Below, one piece after another: positions 25,518 through 34,070 of a DNA stretch of 64,000 nucleotides (within the stretch, counting starts at the first letter, position 1; each line of letters begins with the position of its first letter). The notes under the pieces were generated by a model that was given only the letters and a program-made list of their open reading frames with translations, searched no databases and was not told where the DNA came from. Location: the NCBI GenBank assembly GCA_015056565.1, contig SVGB01000008.1:1-64000 (forward strand), in the 5' to 3' direction. Both the position numbers and the translations under genes were made by a program. Source of the DNA: Butyrivibrio sp. (GTDB taxonomy: Bacteria > Bacillota > Clostridia > Lachnospirales > Lachnospiraceae).

Positions 25518-26957
25518 CTAGAAATTCATATATACAAATTCCCGGACCTGGGCTCCAGATCCGTATTCCCCAAATATCAAAACTATCGACAATACCAGAG
25601 CAAGTACCACTGCCCTTCTGTTATCGCTAAGGCCCTGGATCATCACCATTGGCGTAAAGACATCTCTTTTGTATGCCACATGATCCATGATAATGAGCAC
25701 AACCACCGAGGCCGCAATGATCCACCAGTCCCAAGCGCCAAGACCAAGAACTTCACCGCCATAGTTTACAAGTCCTGCAGTAATAACATTTGCATTAAGT
25801 GAAGGGATCATGCACTTTATAAAGCTTATAGCCTGGCTAAGTGACGCTGCCCTGAAAAAGATCCAGGCAAAGTTCACCAAAAGGAAAGTGATGATGCGCC
25901 CCAGTGCACCTTTTGTGAGAAACTTAAGCCTTGTCTTTGAGATCAGATCTGTAACCACACTAAAAGCCCCGTGCAAGAGCCCCCAGACAATAAAGCTGAG
26001 TCCAACACCGTGCCATAGGCCACAGACGAAAAATACCACCACAGTGTTAAGGTATTTTTTGAAAGTTCCTTTTTGATTACCTCCCAGCGGAATATAAACG
26101 TAATCCCTAAAAAAACTGCTCAGGGACATGTGCCATCTTCTCCAGAAATCCTTGATGTTCTCTGCCATATAGGGAGTTTTAAAATTCTTTGAAAGATCGA
26201 TCCCAAAGAGTTTGGAAATACCAATAGCAATGTCCGTATACCCTGCAAAGTCGCAATAGATCTGGAGTGTATAAAGGATAGATACCACAAAAAGCGTAAC
26301 CGGCCCAAGAACCGTTATGTCACCAAACGCAGTATCCACGGCGATAGCGACCTTGTCTGCAATAAGAAGCTTTAAAACAAGCCCCCATACTATGTAAGCT
26401 GCAGCGTGGGTTATCCTGTGAAAAGAGTAAGCCCTGATGTTTCCCTGGAATCTGAGCTGCTCTATAAAGGTGCCAGCTCTTTCTATGGGACCGCTCATCC
26501 ACTTTGGAAAAAACAACATATAAAGAGAGAAATTTACAATATCCCTTTCAGGCACTACCCTTCCCTCGCAGATATCTGCTATATAGCTGATAGCCTGGAA
26601 GGTATAGAAAGAAAGACCGATGGGCAAAGGAATGTTCATGCTCCCAGAAAAACCATAAAGCTCTGCTCTCGGAGCCAGAAACGCAATATACTTCCAGCCA
26701 AAGAGGATCAGCACCAGGACTGCGATAACAGCAAATGCAGCAGACTTTTTCTTTTCCCCTGACAAAAGAAATCTCCCAGCCCCATAGGTTAGTAGAGTAA
26801 CGAAGGTAACTGCCAGGATTCCAAGAAGGCCTCCCTCAAAGCAGATAAATACTATGCTTCCAAGAAGGAGGACCCATCGTCTGGATGTCCCTTTTACAAA
26901 CTGAAAAACTATAAGAAGTACTATTAAAAACACTATTGTCGTTATTTGTAAAGTCAT
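25518..26957 (-). CDS. MBOAT family membrane O-acyltransferase (AlgI/DltB-like)
   Basis: A 479-residue polytopic protein with about 11 hydrophobic segments. The family core is visible: PIGLSFYTFQAISYI, LYMLFFPKWMSGPIER, YCDFAGYTDIAIG, FWRRWHMSLSSFFRDYVYIPLGG and the catalytic His in GLWHGVGLSFIVWG. MBOAT proteins pass acyl groups across the membrane to surface glycans with an SGNH partner, here encoded directly downstream. The start at 26957 has CGGGGAA upstream; a longer frame reaches into the terminator hairpin of the preceding RNase J gene and is rejected. Confidence 0.92.
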   Translation of the reverse strand: MTLQITTIVFLIVLLIVFQFVKGTSRRWVLLLGSIVFICFEGGLLGILAVTFVTLLTYGAGRFLLSGEKKKSAAFAVIAVLVLILFGWKYIAFLAPRAELYGFSGSMNIPLPIGLSFYTFQAISYIADICEGRVVPERDIVNFSLYMLFFPKWMSGPIERAGTFIEQLRFQGNIRAYSFHRITHAAAYIVWGLVLKLLIADKVAIAVDTAFGDITVLGPVTLFVVSILYTLQIYCDFAGYTDIAIGISKLFGIDLSKNFKTPYMAENIKDFWRRWHMSLSSFFRDYVYIPLGGNQKGTFKKYLNTVVVFFVCGLWHGVGLSFIVWGLLHGAFSVVTDLISKTRLKFLTKGALGRIITFLLVNFAWIFFRAASLSQAISFIKCMIPSLNANVITAGLVNYGGEVLGLGAWDWWIIAASVVVLIIMDHVAYKRDVFTPMVMIQGLSDNRRAVVLALVLSIVLIFGEYGSGAQVREFVYMNF

Positions 26958-26981
26958 TACATTTCCCCGTTTTATGCAAAT

Positions 26982-27031
26982 AAAAAAGCAGAACATGAAA
27001 AGAGGCCCAAAAGCCTCAATTCATATTCTGC
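26982..27031 (-). terminator. intrinsic terminator after the RNase J gene
   Basis: On the minus strand GCAGAAYATGAA pairs with TTCATGTTCTGC around an inner GAGGC/GCCTC stem (26988-27031), followed by TTTTTTA (26981-26987). It separates rnj from the MBOAT gene. Confidence 0.9.
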
Positions 27032-27153
27032 TACATATATACGTATCTTTTCACAACCAGACTATTTACCTGCAAAAGCAAAGTAACATAGCCCTGGTCC
27101 TAAAAGCCTTAGCGCACACGCTGTATACTGCAACAAATTCTTAACAACAAGGA

Positions 27154-28806
27154 TTATATCATCACTTCTGTTACCAGCGCAATCACCAAAGGAGTCTTCC
27201 CTGTCTTTTCTTCTATGAACAGCCTTGTAAGCTCGCTGATGCCGCGGTCCATTCTCTCATCGACGACACCCTGACCAATAAACCTGGTGATTTCCTTAAA
27301 GATCAGGTTTTTTAGTTCCTCTGAGAACTCATCAAATCCTGCTTCATCCATAAAGCCTCTGTTCACAAGCTTTACCGTAGATACGATCCTGCCGGAGTTT
27401 TTATCCATGCAAATCTCCGCCACAACAATACCCGATTCCGAAAGTTGCCTTCTGTCACGGATTATTGAGTTGTCTATGAGCCTCTTTTCATTGCCATCTA
27501 TGAGTATCTCATTTAGTGGGATCCTGTCACTTACTGCGATGCTGCTTTCGTCAAGTTCAACTATATCTCCATTGTGTATCAGCGGGATATTCTCCTTTGA
27601 TATACCAACCTCGGTAGCGATCCTCTTAACTTCACGCCTGTACTTGTACTCACCATGAGCTGGTATTACAAACTTTGGATGAAGCATGGAAAAAAGCAGC
27701 TTAAGCTCTCCGGAACAGGCATGACCAGTAGCGTGAAGATCCTCAATCTCAACTCTTACGCCATTTTCCTCAAGAGAATTCAGAGTCCTGTTAAACTCCA
27801 CCTCATTGCCCTGTATCGGAACCGAACTAAAAAGCACCACATCACTCTTTTTCGTTATGATATAAGGGTGCCTTCCTGAGGCGATCTCAGAAATTGCCTG
27901 GACTGATTCACCATGATTGCCAGTGGTCAAAAAGACAATCTCTTCATCCCGGTATTTATCTATACTGCCTGCATCGATCAACATGTCCTCTGATACTTCA
28001 ACATATCCAAGCTCTCTTGCAATAGAGAACACCTCCAGCAGCAGTGCACCCTCCAGGGCAATCTTCCTGCCATATTTTCTGCTAAGGTTAATGATCTGCT
28101 GGATACGGTCCATATTGGTTGCAAAGGTAATGATGATGAGCCTGTTTTCTTTGTACTTGTTAAAAAACCTTTCAAGCTGCTCAAAGACCTGATGCTCAGA
28201 CCTTGAAAACCCTGGCTGAGCAGCATTGGTGCTGTCTGAAAGAACAGCAAGGACTCCTTTGTTTCCTAAAACAGCCAGCCTTGAAATATCCGATGAGTCA
28301 CCTGTCACAGGAGTCAGATCAAACTTGAAATCTCCGGTATTAAGGATGATACCCCAAGAAGTATAGATAGCCAGCATGGCTGAATCCGGGATGCTGTGCT
28401 TGGTCTTTATGAACTCAACCTTAAAATTTCCAACAACAATGGTACTTCCTGCTTTAATGGCCTTGGTCTTTATGCCCTTTATCCCGAAATCGCGAAATTT
28501 CTTTTCCACCATAGCGATAGTCATGGGCATTCCATAGATCGGAACATTAAGATCACTGATAATATATGGCAGCGCTCCAATATGATCCTCGTGGCCATGG
28601 GTTAAGACGATTCCTTTAAACCTTTCGATGTTATCCTTAAGATAGGAAACATCAGGGATCTCAGCCGACACTCCGGGCATATTGTCAGGGGGAAAAGACA
28701 TACCACAGTCCACAGCTATAATGCTATCTGCTGACTCTATCAGCGTCATGTTCATTCCAATCTTGTCAAATCCACCAATAGGGATGATCTTTATCTTGTC
28801 AGACAT
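27154..28806 (-). CDS. rnj: ribonuclease J
   Basis: A 550-residue metallo-beta-lactamase/beta-CASP nuclease with endo- and 5'-exonuclease activity in mRNA decay and rRNA maturation. The zinc motif is LTHGHEDHIGALPYI (near residues 68-82). SDSTNAAQPGFSRSE in the beta-CASP insert, a FATNMDRIQQII segment and PAHGEYKY near 380 follow in order. The N-terminal start KIIPIGGFDKIGMNMT is typical, and the C-terminal dimerisation domain is present. AAAGGAA precedes the start. It is flanked by terminators on both sides, so it is expressed apart from the glycan genes around it. Confidence 0.95.
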   Translation of the reverse strand: MSDKIKIIPIGGFDKIGMNMTLIESADSIIAVDCGMSFPPDNMPGVSAEIPDVSYLKDNIERFKGIVLTHGHEDHIGALPYIISDLNVPIYGMPMTIAMVEKKFRDFGIKGIKTKAIKAGSTIVVGNFKVEFIKTKHSIPDSAMLAIYTSWGIILNTGDFKFDLTPVTGDSSDISRLAVLGNKGVLAVLSDSTNAAQPGFSRSEHQVFEQLERFFNKYKENRLIIITFATNMDRIQQIINLSRKYGRKIALEGALLLEVFSIARELGYVEVSEDMLIDAGSIDKYRDEEIVFLTTGNHGESVQAISEIASGRHPYIITKKSDVVLFSSVPIQGNEVEFNRTLNSLEENGVRVEIEDLHATGHACSGELKLLFSMLHPKFVIPAHGEYKYRREVKRIATEVGISKENIPLIHNGDIVELDESSIAVSDRIPLNEILIDGNEKRLIDNSIIRDRRQLSESGIVVAEICMDKNSGRIVSTVKLVNRGFMDEAGFDEFSEELKNLIFKEITRFIGQGVVDERMDRGISELTRLFIEEKTGKTPLVIALVTEVMI

Positions 28807-28821
28807 GTTCCAATTCCTTTT

Positions 28822-28853
28822 AAAAAAGCCTCAGGGATGCTGCACTCTGAGGC
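28822..28853 (-). terminator. intrinsic terminator after the large GT2 gene
   Basis: On the minus strand GCCTCA/TGAGGC (28828-28853) with a 14-nt loop is followed by six T (28822-28827), 20 bp after the stop of the glycosyltransferase gene at 28873. Confidence 0.88.
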
Positions 28854-28872
28854 CTTGTCGTTTTATTGATAG

Positions 28873-31065
28873 TTACTGTACTCTTAGACTTGAATAGCCT
28901 TCCACATTGAGGCTGTAATCACTTCTATCAAGTGAGAAGTTTGGATTGTAGTAGGGGTCGCCTTTTTCAAGGACTTCCTTCCACTTGGTCCTGAAGTGCT
29001 CTGACTCCTTGTCGTAGCGCTCTGCGTTCTTGCCCTCAAGGTCAAGACCACGGGAGAGGGACTCGTAGTGGTACAGCTCTGCAAATGGTGTAAAGACATT
29101 AAGATAGCCCTTTTGTCTAAGGCGCAGACAGAAGTCCACGTCGTTGAGACTAACAGCAAAGCCTTCGTCAAAGCCGCCAACTTCATCATATTTCTTGCGG
29201 GATACCATAAGGCAGGCACCTGTAACAGCGCTTACATCCTGGGCGTAGCAAAGGCGTCCCATGTAGCCAAGGTTCATGCCAGCCTGGCCATAGTGTGAGT
29301 GGCCTGCAGTCCTGTGGGCACCAAGTCCAAGAACAACGCCCGCATGCTGGATCTTGCGGTCAGGGAAGTAGAGCTTTGCTCCCACGGCACCAACGTCTTC
29401 TCGCTGGGCGTACATAAGGAGTTCCTCGATCCAATTAACAGTGATGACCTGAGTGTCGTTGTTAAGAAGGATGATGTAGTCGCCGGTGGAGTTCTTTACG
29501 CCGTAGTTTACAACTGCGGAGTAGTTGAAGCCCTCGGAGGCAGCTGGGGCTGCGGCGCTTGATGCGCTCTGACTATTCTGCTGTAGGGCATCGTGGTTTT
29601 GTCCGGCCTGTTCAGCCTTCCATGCCGTGTAGTCAACAACCTTTACAACATCCTTAAGTCCGCCGTTTTTAAGTTCCTCGTAGTAGCCTCTTATCTCGCT
29701 GCCCTTGGAGTTATTCTCAACCACGATGATCTCGTAGTTGTCGTAAACTGACTTCTCATATATAGAGTCAATGCACCTCTTAAGGTCCTCTGCATGTTCG
29801 CAGTTCGGGATCACTATTGATACCTTTGGTGTCCCCTTAACCTCGTAGGTGATCTTAAATATCGTCTCAAAAGCCCTTGTGCTTGTTATCTTGAAATGAT
29901 CATAGCCGTGACGTCTTAAGTGGTCTGCCACAGCCCCCTTTGCTGCCTCGATGGCGTATGGCTTAGCTGAAATATCTGATGCAACTGATGCTGCATGGCT
30001 TCTCCAGTAGTAGAGAAGCTTTGGCACATGTACGATGTGCTCTGCTCTGTCGGTAAGTCTCAAGATCATGTCGTGATCCTGGCTTCCGTCAAACTTAGGT
30101 CTGAAGAGTTCTGTTCCATCAAGGAGAGAGCGTTTGAATACGCTGAAGTGGCAGATATAATTGTTAGCCCTGAGGTTATCGATTGCATAGTCGGGCTTAA
30201 AGTGCATAGTGATCATCTTGTTGATGTCATCATTTTTAAAGGTTGTCTCATCGCAGTAGATGTAGTCCGCATTCTGCTCGTTGATTGCCTTAACGTACCA
30301 GTACAGAACTTCCGGATGAAGAATATCATCGTGGTCAAAGAGTCCCAGGTACTCACCATCTGCAAGTTCAAGACAGTGATTGGTGTTGCCTGCAATGCCC
30401 TCGTTTTTGAAGAGCTTCTGGTACTTGATCTTGCAGCCAGCTGAGCTTGCAGCGCCTGTTGCGGCTGCACTTGCTGTCGCTGCACTTGTTACGGCTGCAC
30501 TTGACATGCCTGCTGTGGTGCTTCCTGCCACCTGCGCCCTTGCATCTTCTTTGTACTCTTCAACAATCTTCTGAACCAGCTCAACATGCTCATTATCTGA
30601 TCCATCAGCAAGGCACAGCTGCCAGTTCTTGTAAGTCTGATCAAGTACAGACTCGATCATATCTCGGAGGAACTTCTCTGGTGTGTTATAAAGCGGCACC
30701 AGGATTGAGATCAGTGGCATTTTCTCAAATACAGCATTTTCCTGCTCTTTTCTTGTTTCCTCAGATGGGAAGCTCTCTGTACCGTAGTGAGTCATAGCCT
30801 TCTTCTCGATCTGCTTGTACTTGATCTTGGCAATGACGCCACGAAGTGACCCCTGATTCCTGATCCTGTCCCTCTGTCTGATCACCCAATGCATGGCGTT
30901 TCTTGCAGGTGTAGACGCCTTCCAGATAGGATTATTCTTGATCCTGTTAAGCTTGAATTCCAGCTCCTGATTCTTGTCTTCCAGCTCCGCAATACGTCCA
31001 GCAAGATCTGCTGTCTTGAGTTTCTCTCTTTCATATGCAGCTTTATAATCTAATTCTTCTGACAT
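28873..31065 (-). CDS. large two-domain family 2 glycosyltransferase
   Basis: A 730-residue protein. Residues 1-50 form a coiled coil, followed by a basic linker. GT-A domain 1 (about 120-390) has ISILVPLYNTPEKFL, DQTYKNWQL, NEGIAGNTN, LFDHDDILHPEVL and NNYICHFSVFK. GT-A domain 2 (about 415-700) has KVSIVIPNCEHAEDLKRCI, VENNSKGSE, LLNNDTQVI, VGAKLYFPDRKIQHAG and SLNDVDFCLRLRQKGY. Each domain carries an Ala/Ser-rich insert (about 177-205 and 485-510) at the loop before the helix of the substrate pocket. Such tandem GT2 proteins usually make rhamnose-rich chains. GGAGAG precedes the start; a clear terminator follows. Upstream is an 880-bp repeat region. Confidence 0.88.
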   Translation of the reverse strand: MSEELDYKAAYEREKLKTADLAGRIAELEDKNQELEFKLNRIKNNPIWKASTPARNAMHWVIRQRDRIRNQGSLRGVIAKIKYKQIEKKAMTHYGTESFPSEETRKEQENAVFEKMPLISILVPLYNTPEKFLRDMIESVLDQTYKNWQLCLADGSDNEHVELVQKIVEEYKEDARAQVAGSTTAGMSSAAVTSAATASAAATGAASSAGCKIKYQKLFKNEGIAGNTNHCLELADGEYLGLFDHDDILHPEVLYWYVKAINEQNADYIYCDETTFKNDDINKMITMHFKPDYAIDNLRANNYICHFSVFKRSLLDGTELFRPKFDGSQDHDMILRLTDRAEHIVHVPKLLYYWRSHAASVASDISAKPYAIEAAKGAVADHLRRHGYDHFKITSTRAFETIFKITYEVKGTPKVSIVIPNCEHAEDLKRCIDSIYEKSVYDNYEIIVVENNSKGSEIRGYYEELKNGGLKDVVKVVDYTAWKAEQAGQNHDALQQNSQSASSAAAPAASEGFNYSAVVNYGVKNSTGDYIILLNNDTQVITVNWIEELLMYAQREDVGAVGAKLYFPDRKIQHAGVVLGLGAHRTAGHSHYGQAGMNLGYMGRLCYAQDVSAVTGACLMVSRKKYDEVGGFDEGFAVSLNDVDFCLRLRQKGYLNVFTPFAELYHYESLSRGLDLEGKNAERYDKESEHFRTKWKEVLEKGDPYYNPNFSLDRSDYSLNVEGYSSLRVQ

Positions 31066-31084
31066 TTATCTCTCCGGTATTTTT

Positions 31085-31600
31085 ATATTTTAGCAAATTA
31101 ACTGTTTTTGACCACCTGACATGGATTTTTCCAACAAATTCTTAACAAATCTGCTATTTCTGAACACCCGACATGGGTTTGCAAAAATATTTGCTCAAAT
31201 TTCTTAGCTATATAGCTTTTTTTGACACCCTGACATGGGTCGCCTTAAAACTTGCTCAAGCATTTTTGCAAATTTACTGTTTTTGACCACCTGACATGGG
31301 TTTTTCCAACAAATTCTTAGCAAATCTGCTATTTCTGAACACCCGACATGGGTTTGCAAAAATATTTGCTCAAATTTCTTAGCTATATAGCTTTTTTTGA
31401 CACTCCGACATGGGTCGCCCAAAAACTTGCTCAAGCATTTTTGCAAATTTACTGTTTTTGACCACCTGGCATGGGTTTTTTCAACAAATTCTTAGCAATT
31501 CTGCTATTTTTGAACCTTTGACATGTTTTTCCTTTAATATTTGCTCAAATTTCTTAACAGATCAGCTGTTTTTTGAACCTCTGACATGGGTCAGCAAAAA
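31085..31600. repeat. higher-order tandem repeat, 3 x 175 bp, each of three subunits
   Basis: The core GACATGG, or a one- or two-base variant, recurs at 31118, 31170, 31232, 31293, 31345, 31407, 31468, 31520 and 31583. Steps are 52, 62, 61, 52, 62, 61, 52 and 63 bp, so three related subunits make a 175-bp unit that is itself repeated three times. Each subunit has a small dyad such as TAGCAAATCTGCTA or AGCTATATAGCT about 10-15 bp before the core. The first two 175-bp units are nearly identical; the third has drifted. 175 is not a multiple of three, so no protein repeat can be conserved across units. Confidence 0.93.
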
Positions 31601-31946
31601 ATGTCGCTGCCATGGTGTCTTGTCGCAATCCCGAACACCTTTTCCAGCCTCCACTCTGCCTAAATTTGCAAAAGTGAAAAACCAACAGTGTTTCACACAT
31701 CATAATGGTGCCATTTTTTGCAAATCAAGCTTACTTTTGAGATTCCACCCCCTGAACAGCCTGCCATTATCGATATCCCGTCATTTTTCGCCAGTTTTAC
31801 ACTGTTGAAATTGCAAAAAACGCAATTTCAGCAGTGATCGCCAGAAATACTGTGCAAAGCAAGCCAAAGCATTTTATAGCATTCCAAGACACATGTCAGC
31901 CAGCTTGCTTTGTCGACTCAACCGCCAAAAACTCATGCAATCACGT
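31601..31946. other. gene-free region next to the tandem repeats
   Basis: No convincing coding frame. The one structure I see is a hairpin at 31801-31835 with a 14-bp stem (ACTGTTGAAATTGC and its complement, one wobble pair) and loop AAAAAAC. It has no T tract after it on either strand. Short strings such as TTTGCAAA recur here as in the repeat block, so parts may be decayed subunits. Confidence 0.5.
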
Positions 31947-34064
31947 TCAGTTCGTCGCCTTAATCTTCAGTATATTAGGCACCCAGTTAATGAGCTTTAG
32001 CCTGCTGGTCTTGTCGATAGCCAGCATTCCGATCTGGTAGTATCCAGGTGGCAACAGTCCCTTCCTGATCCTGAGCTTATAACCGGTCAGGTCCACATTC
32101 ACCTGATCTGCGAGCCTTACCCTGATGTCAGGGCGGTACCACACGTAAGGCGCAAAGCTGTAAACCTTGGGTCCTACAGGGCCTGCGCCGTCCTCATACC
32201 TCTGTACAAGGCGAAGCAGCAGCCTTTTCTCAAAGAGGGCGTTATCAGAACCAATGACAAAGCTGTAGCCCTTGAGGAAATACCCTTCCTCGTTGCTCTT
32301 AGCCGTAACGCCGTAGAGCCAGTTGTCCATGGTTCCGTTGTACTCGCAGCCGATCCTCAGGCACTGGTCTTCCCTTGCGCCATGGATGCCATGTTCATGG
32401 ATACTTGCTGTGGCATATGGAATATCCTCAGGAGCAGTGTAGTCCTCCTTAGGAATGATCGCAGAAATAGTCTCATCCTCAGTAAGGTGAGGTGAGTAGA
32501 ACGGGTCCACGTTGTAGAGATGGCTGTGGCGGGTCATAAGAGTGTCGCCCTCAACAGCAAGCCTCTCCATCTTCTTGGGGTCAAGGTTATCAAGGCCCCT
32601 GGTAAGGGACTCGTGATGTGTCAGATATATGTGATTGCAGCACACATTGTAGTAGCCCTTTTCATGCATGCTGTAGCAGAAATCCACGTCGTTAAAGGCA
32701 ACCTTGAGCTCCTCAGGAAATCCGCCGATGTCGTTAAACTTCTTGCGGCTCACCATAAGGCAGGCAGCGGTTGCTCCGATCATGTTGTGGATTCCGCGGT
32801 TGTAACCAAAATAGTGGCTCTTGTTATCGTGCATCTTCTGAAGCTTGTGGACAGGGCCCCTGCGAACATTGGCAATTCCTGCGTGCTGGATAAGGTCTGA
32901 GTCAGGGTAAATGAGCTTGGCGCCCACAACGCCCACGTGCTTAAGCTGTGCCTGAGACAGCATCTCCCGCATCCAGCCTTCCTTGACGCACTCGATGTCG
33001 TCGTTCAAGAACAACAGGTACTCGCCAGTTGAATTCTTGGCGCCCTGGTTGCACATAGCAGAAAAATTGAACTCCTGGGTCTTGTAGATATAGTTTATCT
33101 TGGTAAGGCCGTTCTTTCGCTCAGCGCGGCTTGCATAAACGCCGTACTTGACGCGGTTTGCGGCGCTGCTTCCGTTATCAATGATGACGATATCGTAGCT
33201 TATGTTGTCATCGCCAGTTGTCTCGATTATTGAACTCAGGCACTGCTGAAGCACCTCCGGATGATCCTTGGATGGAATGATGATGCTGACCGTCGCTGGA
33301 GACAGCAGCATATGCCTGGATGTGTGGAAGCTCCTTCCGTAGAACACGTCCTGCTCAGGGTTTCTGTGGAACAGGACCTCTCTGATGTGTCCAATCGGGA
33401 ACTCGAGACCGGTTCTTTTTCCGAAGGCATGCTCATGTATTGCCAGCATGCAGAACAGTACGTCTGCAGACAAAAGAGATGCCTCAAGCCCTGTCTGTTC
33501 AACAGAGCCCTTCTTGTGGGCAGTTCCGCCAAGCATCCTGACTGCGTTGTCGTACTCTACCGCTGCCTCGTGCATAGCTGACGCCCTGCAGGCAAAAAAG
33601 CTGCCGATATAGAACGCATTTAAGTATGAATCAGGGGACCAGTCAGGCTTAAAGTAAGGATGGATGAACTTCCCGCCCTTGCCAAGCTCGTCCTCATCGC
33701 CGTAAACCACGTTTATCTCAGGGTGGCCAATGAAGTACTGCTTTACAACTTCAGAAGCCTTTTTGACCAGCTTGCCCTTGGGACTTACAAACAGGTAGAC
33801 CGTAGTCTCATCCTTCTTGTTATCCTGAACTTCCCAAACCTTGCCATAGGGCACAACCTTAATATTTGGCTCAGGAAGTTTTTTGGGCACCAGCTCACCA
33901 TTTTCAGCAGTCTCATACTGAACAGGAGCCTCTGCCGCCTGAACAGGCTCTTTTTCCTTTGCCCTCTGCCACTTGTCGTAGGCAGAAGCCTTGGAAGCCA
34001 AGAGTTTATTGTATTTATTTGTCCGCTTTCTTTGTAGCGTGCTCTTAGCCAGGTCTTTTAACAT
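31947..34064 (-). CDS. large family 2 glycosyltransferase with incomplete first domain
   Basis: A 705-residue protein. The N terminus is basic and helical. The first GT-like part (about 95-235) starts late: it has VVYGDEDELGKGGKF and HPYFKPDWSPDSYLNAFYIG but lacks the opening VPLYN strand and nucleotide loop. GT-A domain 2 (about 255-520) is complete: VSIIIPSKDHPEVL, IDNGSSAANR, FLNDDIECV, VGAKLIYPDSDLIQHAG and AFNDVDFCYSMHEKGY. About 150 C-terminal residues form an extra beta-rich domain. AAGGGG precedes the start. It begins 6 bp after the methyltransferase-kinase stop and so belongs to the exporter operon. Polymerase-type activity on a rhamnose chain is a guess. Confidence 0.85.
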   Translation of the reverse strand: MLKDLAKSTLQRKRTNKYNKLLASKASAYDKWQRAKEKEPVQAAEAPVQYETAENGELVPKKLPEPNIKVVPYGKVWEVQDNKKDETTVYLFVSPKGKLVKKASEVVKQYFIGHPEINVVYGDEDELGKGGKFIHPYFKPDWSPDSYLNAFYIGSFFACRASAMHEAAVEYDNAVRMLGGTAHKKGSVEQTGLEASLLSADVLFCMLAIHEHAFGKRTGLEFPIGHIREVLFHRNPEQDVFYGRSFHTSRHMLLSPATVSIIIPSKDHPEVLQQCLSSIIETTGDDNISYDIVIIDNGSSAANRVKYGVYASRAERKNGLTKINYIYKTQEFNFSAMCNQGAKNSTGEYLLFLNDDIECVKEGWMREMLSQAQLKHVGVVGAKLIYPDSDLIQHAGIANVRRGPVHKLQKMHDNKSHYFGYNRGIHNMIGATAACLMVSRKKFNDIGGFPEELKVAFNDVDFCYSMHEKGYYNVCCNHIYLTHHESLTRGLDNLDPKKMERLAVEGDTLMTRHSHLYNVDPFYSPHLTEDETISAIIPKEDYTAPEDIPYATASIHEHGIHGAREDQCLRIGCEYNGTMDNWLYGVTAKSNEEGYFLKGYSFVIGSDNALFEKRLLLRLVQRYEDGAGPVGPKVYSFAPYVWYRPDIRVRLADQVNVDLTGYKLRIRKGLLPPGYYQIGMLAIDKTSRLKLINWVPNILKIKATN

Positions 34065-34070
34065 ATCCCC

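Noticed and set aside
28873..31065. MSGGQK-like strings in the neighbouring repeats as remains of an ABC transporter gene
   Set aside because: The match is a few residues only, appears in one frame of a non-coding repeat and has no Walker motifs near it.
31204..31446. A small minus-strand open frame of about 80 codons inside the tandem repeats
   Set aside because: The 175-bp unit is not a multiple of three, so the frame changes between units. No ribosome binding site precedes it.
31085..31600. CRISPR array
   Set aside because: Spacing is 52/62/61 bp, the between-core sequences are themselves repeated and not unique, and no cas genes are present.
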